In this document: positions 57,595-64,000 of the stretch, one piece after another
Numbering within the stretch: the stretch's first letter is position 1
Layout: each line of letters opens with the position of its first letter
Source: Siphonodentalium dalli
Taxonomy: Eukaryota > Mollusca > Scaphopoda > Gadilida > Siphonodentaliidae
NCBI GenBank assembly: GCA_032622095.1
Contig: CP136069.1
Coordinates: forward strand, 119,588,126 to 119,652,125
Reading direction: 5' to 3'
DNA length: 64,000 nucleotides
Notes under the pieces: generated by a model
What the model saw: only the letters and a program-made list of their open reading frames with translations
What the model was told of the DNA's origin: nothing
Databases searched by the model: none
Translations under genes and position numbers: made by a program

Positions 57595-57992
57595 GCGATA
57601 GCTGCTATGGGTTATCATTGTGACTTTGTCATGAAAATCATTCCTCGCCCATAAAAACTGAGTCGGTTTACTTCAAAAGCTGTAATTTTGTTATTACAAC
57701 AGTGGAGACAAGATTTTTTTATTACAAAAGCTGACAATTTTTATTACAAATGCAGAGACCTCACTTTACTACAAAAGCTGGCGATTTTATTACAAAAGTG
57801 GTCAAACAGGGCCAAGATAGATGTTTTAACCCCTTTTAACAATGCCATTATTAAATAACTATTATTTGTATATCTCACATGGCAATTTGCAAAAACATAA
57901 ATAGAACTGCTTACACGATGATAGTGGTGACAGGCTCTATAGTTTAGATGTTATATTAACCCTTCTCTTTTGACCCATAAATTCCAATAATT

Positions 57993-58771
57993 ATACCCCC
58001 CGCAACGAAGTTAGGGGGGGGTATACTTGAGTCAGCTTGTCCGTCCGTCGGCGTCGTCCGTCCGTCCGTGGACACAAATTTGTCCGGAGTTTTTCTCAGT
58101 TGTTTTTTGATCAATTTCCGTGAAACTTGGCACAGACATCAACCACCATGGGAACCTGTGCACCTGCGATTATGACGTCTGTTGGACTTTTTTTAGTGGA
58201 GTTATCCCCCCTTTTTCGACTTAGAAAATTTTCACAACATGTATACTTTTGTCCGAGCTTTTATTCCTACATTTTTCAGTCAATTTTTTTAAAACGTGGC
58301 ACAGATATTTAGTACCATGGGAACTTGTGCACTTGCGATTATGACGTCTGTCCGACATTTTTTGGTGGAGTTATCCCCCTTTTTTTATTTAGAAACTTTT
58401 TTTGCAACATTCATAATTTTGTCCGAGCTTTTATTCCTACATTTTTCGGTCAATGTTTTTTAATCTTGGCACTGATATTTAGTACCATGGGAACCTGTGC
58501 ACCTGCGATTATGACGTCTGTCCGACATTTTTTGGTGGAGTTATTCCCCTTTTACAACTTAGAATTTTTTTCGCAACATACATAATTTTGTCCAAGCTTT
58601 TATTCCTACATTTTTCGGTCAATAGGTTTAAGATTAGGGTTATGGTTGTACACCTACAATGGGAACTGTTATTTTATTATTTTAACTAAATGTTTACTGA
58701 CATGTGAAACATCTTAGTATTTTAAAAACAGGGGGGTATCCGTAGTCCCATTGGGACAGTCACACCTCTAG
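57993..58771 (+). mobile_element. Helentron-like element F, copy 1 of a tandem dimer
   Basis: 5' hairpin ATACCCCCCGCAACGAAGTT + AGGGGGGGGTAT (57993-58024), then CCGTCCGTCGGCGTCGTCCG. Three core units of about 175 bp with CTTGGCACAGACATCA, CCATGGGAACCTGTGCACCT, GGAGTTATCCCCCTTTTTCG and GAGCTTTTATTCCTACATTT. 3' end: GGGGGTAT (complement of the 5' end), then GTCCC-ATT-GGGAC hairpin (58745-58757), ten bases and CTAG (58768-58771). This is the Helitron-type 3' terminus, with the asymmetric inverted repeat described for Helentrons. No replication-initiator gene, so non-autonomous. Confidence 0.75.
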
Positions 58772-59532
58772 TTATACCCCCCGCAACGAAGTTAGGGGGG
58801 GTATACTGGAGTCAGCTTGTCCGTCCGTCGTCCGTCCGTGGACACAAATTTGTCCGGAGTTTTTCTCAGTCGTTTTTTGATCAATTTCCGTGAAACTTGG
58901 CACAGACATCAACCACCATGGGAACCTGTGCACCTGCGATTACGACGTCTGTCAGACTATTTTTGGTGGAGTTATCCCCCCTTTTTCGACTTAGAAATTT
59001 TTCGCAACATGTATACTTTTGTCTGAGCTTTTATTCCTACATTTTTCGGTCAATTTTTTTAAAACGTGGCACAGATATTTAGTACCATGGGAACTTGTGC
59101 ACCTGCGATTATGATGTCTGTCCGACATTTTTTGGTGGAGTTATCCCCCTTTTTCGACTTAGAATTTTTTTTTGCAACATGCATAATTTTGTCCGAGCTT
59201 TTATTCCTACATTTTTCGGTCAATGTTTTTTAATGTTGGCACTGATATTTAGTACCATGGGAACCTGTGCACCTCTGATTATGACGTCTGTCCGACATTT
59301 TTTGTGTGGAGTTATTCCCCTTTTTCGACTTAAAAAGTTTTTCGCAACATACATAAGCTTTTATTCCTACATTTTTCGGTCAATAGGTTTAAGATTAGGG
59401 TTATGGTTGTACACCTGCAATGGGAACTGTTATTTTATTATTTTAACTAAATGTTTACTGACATGTGAAACATCTTAGTATTTTAAAAACAGGGGGGTAT
59501 CCGTAGTCCCATTGGGACAGTCACACCTCTAG
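58772..59532 (+). mobile_element. Helentron-like element F, copy 2 of the tandem dimer
   Basis: It begins TTATACCCCCCGCAACGAAG directly after the CTAG of copy 1 and ends with the same hairpin and CTAG (59529-59532) followed by TT. It is nearly identical to copy 1 apart from short indels. Head-to-tail joining at CTAG|TT is expected for rolling-circle-like transposition or end-to-end insertion. Frames of 61-127 codons in both copies merely read through the core units. Confidence 0.75.
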
Positions 59533-59649
59533 TTTGGATTATTATGCACATTTGTCTATACTAATTTAGATCATAACATATAATTTAACATCAAAACTCT
59601 TGATTATGATTCCCATCATGGCAATAAAATACTACCGACAAGAAATGGG

Positions 59650-59904
59650 TTAAACATCTGCCAATCGTGATCGGCCACTCGTATATAGTGATAGACCAAT
59701 ATGAAGGAAATAGTCAATCCCTTTGCAATGGGTTTCATGTTTATGAACGTCACAAAATCCCCTAAAATCAGAGTTGAGCTTTCTGAGATATCTTGATTTT
59801 TCGGAGTGGTTCAAATTCTGAAGCATTTCCATCAGGCCATATGCGAATGCAGTCATGTGTAGATCAATTAATTCCAAATTCATAATACATTGAGGTATAT
59901 ACAA
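59650..59904 (-). other. 84-codon open frame of unknown status
   Basis: Minus strand, starting MYIPQCIMNLELIDLHMTAF and containing LMEMLQNLNHSEKSRYLRKL and CDVHKHETHCKG. Polar composition with few low-complexity residues, so it looks more protein-like than most frames here, but I recognise no family and see no clear splice acceptor. About 45 bp of it (AAGCTCAACT-TGATTTTAGG) recurs inverted at 60793-60836, which suggests a repeat instead of an exon. Confidence 0.2.
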
Positions 59905-61732
59905 ACAATGCTTAGTCGTGAACCATATAAGTAGAATGTACGTCTCAAAATGGCCACCAAAATTTAATAGCTAATCGCATAAGAGTGACAACAGCTCGAA
60001 ATATGTGAGGGAGAATTATTTCAGAGTATAAGAGAAACATTTAATCGGGGATGTACGAATTCTCTCTAAAATATCTTGCGAGATATACAGCGAAAAGCAA
60101 GGTCTCATACAATGGTTAGAAACGGAAGAATAAGGCAATTTTTTCTGAATTATTTAACTTGGCCCGACTAAACAGAACCTGAACGTATATTACTTGTATA
60201 TTACTCATACGTATTTTACCTACTAGGTAGTTATCCAGTATGTTGCTTTCATCTTGGCTTGGCTTGTTGTTTGTGGCCATTTATGACCGCGATTGTATTA
60301 TTCTGATCGTGTCACTATATTCGTTCTCGTACTCACATTTCACATAAACTGGAATAACTGCGTAATTCATATGACTAGATTAGACAAAATAGAACAGCAA
60401 AATACGACCAGATCATTGATAACCAGTTTTGGGGGGTAGGGTTATGTTTTTAGAAGTTTTGACCACTTATGATACGCATACTTGCTAATTCCTATTATAG
60501 CGATGGAGTGGTGTCTGTGCAGTTTTTAAAATAGATAGCTCGCGTCTATGTTTTGAGAAGCCCGAGAAATCTGACATCGAATACAACAGTATGCCCTCAA
60601 AATCGTCATTGTTTTGGCTCCGTGTTTTATTTCATATCCATATCTGCAAAATTTATTTGAAGTTTCCCTTTGAATGGGTGTCTTTTGTTCAAGAACTGTG
60701 TATCGAACAATATTGAGTGCCTTTTGTATAATTATGTTTCATGATTGTGAAAAATATTTTTTTTTTATTATATGGAAAAAATAATGTAACTCAAAAAGCT
60801 CAACTTGGATTTTAGGGGACTTTTCGTGACTCGTCCGCGATGTTATGGTCTAAATAATATTTTTAAAATCAGCTTTCCCCGATTTATTTCCTTACTTTTC
60901 CACTTTCATGTCTGATGTGCCTGGAGTATTATAGCTTAGCTATACCCACATTCTAAACTGAGCATATTCCATGCTTGGCACTGCACTTGTTTTTCCTGTT
61001 TTCCGAATTGTGACAAAAACAACACAATTCAATAGTTATTAAAGCCATTATTATTACATTCATCGCCTAGATTAATGAGTTAGCTTACCTCATATTAAAG
61101 TGGCCTGTATATTTCAAATGTTCTCTGATAGTCTGTGAAAGTTTAACATTTCAAATGATTTGAAATTTTGTTTATATATTTATTGTAGAAATAGGACTAG
61201 AGTCTAGTTCAATAATTAATATTTTATATCTATTTATATATATTCTACAGATAATTTCTATATATTCTTATGTTTGTTGTCTAATGTTTAATATATATAT
61301 GTAGAGTTTTGTATTGATAAATGTTTTGTTGAAAAATAAAATAATTTCAATTCATCTTAATTTTTTGACTTTTTTTCATATTGCAATTTGGTGGTCTACA
61401 GGAAGAATAAGATTGATACTTCATGAACATAATTAAATAGTTAAAAATTAGATACCCCTAGGAAATTGTAGAACAAAGAATTGGAACCACCTTTATGTTT
61501 TAAATTTATGTTCCACAAAATTTTATATTGAAGACAGGTCTATTTTGTTGCACATATTATTTTGAATGAATTCTCATAGGATCTAATTACAAGAATGGGA
61601 TTTACATAATTCTCAACACTAAAGATGCTCTATTCCCAACAATAGCAACAACAAAACATATGGCTTGAAAATAGTTTTGAAGTCAAGTTTGCATTATTAT
61701 TGCCAAAAGCACAGGAGAAACATGGAGTTTTT
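59905..61732. other. no gene recognised
   Basis: AT-rich, increasingly so after 61150. Contains only the inverted 45-bp echo noted at 60793-60836. Confidence 0.3.
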
Positions 61733-62100
61733 AGCTCACCTGAGACAAAGTCTCCGGTGGAGCTATAGTCATTACGTCTGTCCGTCTGTCTGTCAACTTT
61801 TAAAAAAACATCTTCTCCTCTGAAACTATCATACCGAATTGGTTCATATTTGGTGTGGATGTTCCCTAGGTGACTCTCATTCAGATTTGTTCAAATAGTT
61901 TTGATGTCAGGACCATAACTATTTTTCCACATAGTAATTCTTAAAACGACTTCTTTTCTGAAGTTGTCAGGCCGAATGGGTTCATATTTGGTATGAGGGT
62001 ACCTTGGGTGACTGGTTCAGATTTGTTCAAATGAGGTCACTGGGTCAAATGTGGGTGGGGCTATGGACATAAATCTGAATTTTTGAATTTTTTTTTCAAT
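61733..62100 (+). mobile_element. hairpin-headed element, AGCTCACC family, start
   Basis: The head AGCTCACCTGAGACAAAGTC + TCCGGTGGAGCT (61733-61764) is followed by CGTCTGTCCGTCTGTCTGTC. Two core units have ATACCGAATTGGTTCATATT, GGTATGAGGGTACCTTGGGT, CAGATTTGTTCAAATGAGGT and CACTGGGTCAAATGTGGGTG. The head sequence is a familiar type in bivalve and gastropod genomes. Confidence 0.65.
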
Positions 62101-62104
62101 TTAA

Positions 62105-62218
62105 CTTATTGCTCAATTTAACCAAAAAAAATATATATATATATATATATATATTATTTTTAATAAATAATTTTGTTTTTATTAAATAAATTATTTTATT
62201 TAAAAAAAAAAACTCATT
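62105..62218. repeat. AT simple repeats
   Basis: (TA)11-like run followed by A/T-only sequence and an A9 tract. Confidence 0.9.
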
Positions 62219-62627
62219 AAAATTTTGAAGAACCTATGACATTACATCTTAGGGAGGGGAGGGGAGGTACCTCTAGTCACTCCACTATATTTGGTTGAAA
62301 TCAGGGGTTTGGGAGAAATCAGGAACAGACAGATGTACAGAAATGTTCAGTAAATGACTTTAAATCCTTGTATTCTCTACTACAGCAAGCCACCCATGTG
62401 CTCTGATGGACACATATTTATACAACTGGCAGATGGGTAGATAACATCTGCTGTGCCATAGTGCTTTCCATCCCCAGAGAGTGTAATTCATGTCATTTGT
62501 AATTTAACTGATATTAATGGTGTTATCAATGAAGCACCCTTGTTGTTTACATTATCACTCAGTGGTCATTAAAATCAGATTAATTTCATTTTCTCCAAGT
62601 TTGAATTAAGAGTGTCTGGCATTTGTA

Positions 62628-63600
62628 GAATGAGGTTCCCAGAGGGTGAATTCAGGGGGTTGCTCCACACAGCAGGCTAGCATAACCAAATACACCCCTC
62701 TGAGAACCTTATTCTGCTTAGGCCTCATCTTCTGGGAAGTATCTAGAGTCTCAAGATCTCATTCTGCTTAGGCCTCATCTTCTGTGAAGCTGTGCAGGAT
62801 AGCGTCACTAAATTCACCCTCTGGGGACCTCATTCTGCAAATAACAGACAGACTATTTCAAGGCTTGATTGTATAATACATTGTGTTGCTTGAGGCCAGA
62901 CATGCACAATGTAGGAACAGACATGCTTTTAGTGATGCTATCCCACACAGCGGGCTAGCATCACCAAATTCACCATCTGGAGACCTCATTCTGCTTAGGC
63001 CTCATCTTCTGGGAAGTATCTATAGTATCAAATTTACATTGTTGTTAGTTAAATTTCCCTTCTAGGAAGTTTCTATATCCCCTAATTTGCAGAAGATAAA
63101 ATTCATAATTTAAGGGCCCAATGGGTGAACATCACCAACTTCAACTGGGGAAATTCAATTTTATTCTAGATCTTCCATAGCAGTTGAGGGCCTTATCAGA
63201 ATGAGGTCCCCAGAGGGTGAATTTAGCGTCACTAAATTCACTCTCTGGGGACCTCATTCTGCAAATGACAGACACACTATCACACTATTTCAAGGCTTGA
63301 TTGTATAATACATTGTGTTGCTTGAGGCCAGGCATGCACAATGTAGAAACAGACACGCTTTTTGTGATGCTATCCCGCACAGCAGGCTAGCATCACCAAA
63401 TTCACCATCTGGAGACCTCATTCTGCTTAGGCCTCATCTTCTGGGAAGTATCTATAGTATCAAATTTACATTGTTGTTAGTTAAATTTCCCTTCTAGGAA
63501 GTTTCTATATCCCCTAATTTGCAGAAGATAAAATTCATAAATGAGGTGCCCAATGGGTGAATATCACCAACTTCAACTGGGGAAGTTAATTCTTATCCTT
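62628..63600. repeat. tandem duplication, unit about 425 bp, with internal hairpins
   Basis: 62804-63175 and 63227-63600 are nearly identical (GCGTCACTAAATTCAC, CTTGAGGCCA, GCTAGCATCACCAAATTCAC, GATAAAATTCATAA). The junction at 63199-63261 is a hairpin: AGAATGAGGTCCCCAGAGGG faces the inverted copy across about 7 bp. A third, partial, more diverged version starts at 62628. Two identical 60-codon frames arise from the duplication and are not genes on present evidence. Confidence 0.8.
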
Positions 63601-63659
63601 TGTGAAAATGGGATCACAAAGTCAAATAAGGCCAGAGCAAGAGACTTAACTATTTCACT

Positions 63660-63929
63660 ACATAGTAATTCTTAAAATATGTTTGCAAGAACTAGTTGGC
63701 TTATATAGAATGGAATGTTCTTCCTTGACTGCAATGCAGATTTTTTTTAATGGGGTCACCTGGTCAAATAGGGGCCAAGCGAGGGACAGTTTCCCTCTTA
63801 ATATGCTTCCTTCACAAGGACCATCAGGTCTATTTTACTGATATTTATGATATGTATGAAGGGTTCTTTGGTGTCTGGGATTCAAATTTATTCAGATGGG
63901 GTCACCAGGTTAAATAGGGTGGGAGAATT
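63660..63929 (+). repeat. core units of the AGCTCACC family, continued
   Basis: ATAGTAATTCTTAAAATATG, TGGGGTCACCTGGTCAAATA and GGGTTCTTTGGTGTCTGGGA + TTCAAATTTATTCAGATG match the core at 61.75-62.05 kb, so the element resumes here after the intervening simple repeat and tandem duplication. Confidence 0.55.
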
Positions 63930-64000
63930 ACTATAGAGACATATAGTTATGTCCCTGGTCCCACCGTGGGACCAGGGACATAACTATATGTCTCTATAGT
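63930..64000. repeat. perfect 71-bp palindrome at the window edge
   Basis: 63930-63964 (ACTATAGAGACATATAGTTA + TGTCCCTGGTCCCAC) is the exact reverse complement of 63966-64000, with one central base at 63965. The symmetry may continue past the window. Confidence 0.95.

Noticed and set aside
62883-63497. Two identical 60-codon frames as a duplicated small gene
   Set aside because: The identity is a by-product of the 425-bp tandem duplication; no start context, domain or third copy supports coding.

Overview
This 64 kb window looks like a gene-poor stretch of a repeat-rich animal nuclear genome. The evidence is an AT-rich base composition, no open frame longer than about 180 codons, 3' ends of non-LTR retrotransposons, a tRNA-derived SINE, hAT elements with exact 8-bp target duplications, foldback MITEs, degenerate satellites, and several families of hairpin-headed tandem-core repeats ending in CCGTCCGTCC-type heads. 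In my experience such repeats are abundant in molluscs and related lophotrochozoans. A marine lophotrochozoan is my best guess; the species cannot be fixed from this sequence. No complete host gene is recognised. The only protein-level signals are decayed or captured fragments: a LINE reverse transcriptase, a RecQ-type helicase C-terminus, a BED finger of a hAT transposase and C2H2 zinc-finger relics.

Layout. 0-4 kb: LINE reverse-transcriptase fragment, tandem repeats, two adjacent terminal-inverted-repeat (TIR) elements, a complete hammerhead ribozyme and a long CT microsatellite. 4-10 kb: a degenerate satellite of about 13 units interrupted by a SINE, a 350-bp dimer and a 140-bp tandem array. 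11.6-14.4 kb: head-to-tail interspersed elements full of AGGTCA half-sites, then of TGCGCATGCGC palindromes. 15.8-17.95 kb: a near-perfect inverted repeat with arms of about 870 bp around a RecQ helicase fragment, followed by three foldback elements. 18.9-27 kb: MITEs, palindrome arrays and two CCGCGG/AACCGC-rich TIR elements.

27-31 kb: a LINE tail and nested hairpin-headed repeats. 32-38 kb: a TTAA-flanked MITE, a pogo-like end, a 31-bp minisatellite and hAT element 1 with a nested MITE and a BED-finger relic. 41-45 kb: more hairpin-headed repeats, one split by hAT element 2. 46-48 kb: a TIR element whose two ends each carry an 85-111 bp hairpin. 49-53 kb: a complete 1.5-kb hairpin-headed element with Helitron/Helentron-like termini, then hAT element 3. 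55.9-59.5 kb: a second copy of the 48-kb MITE, an inverted pair of zinc-finger pseudogenes and a tandem dimer of a 0.77-kb Helentron-like element ending in CTAG. 61.7-64 kb: another hairpin-headed family, a tandem duplication and a perfect 71-bp palindrome at the window edge.

The parts form no pathway. The biology is that of layered mobile DNA. The points most worth following up are the RecQ-bearing long inverted repeat, the hammerhead ribozyme, and the set of hairpin-headed repeats that share one core phrase and, in two families, Helentron-like 3' ends.
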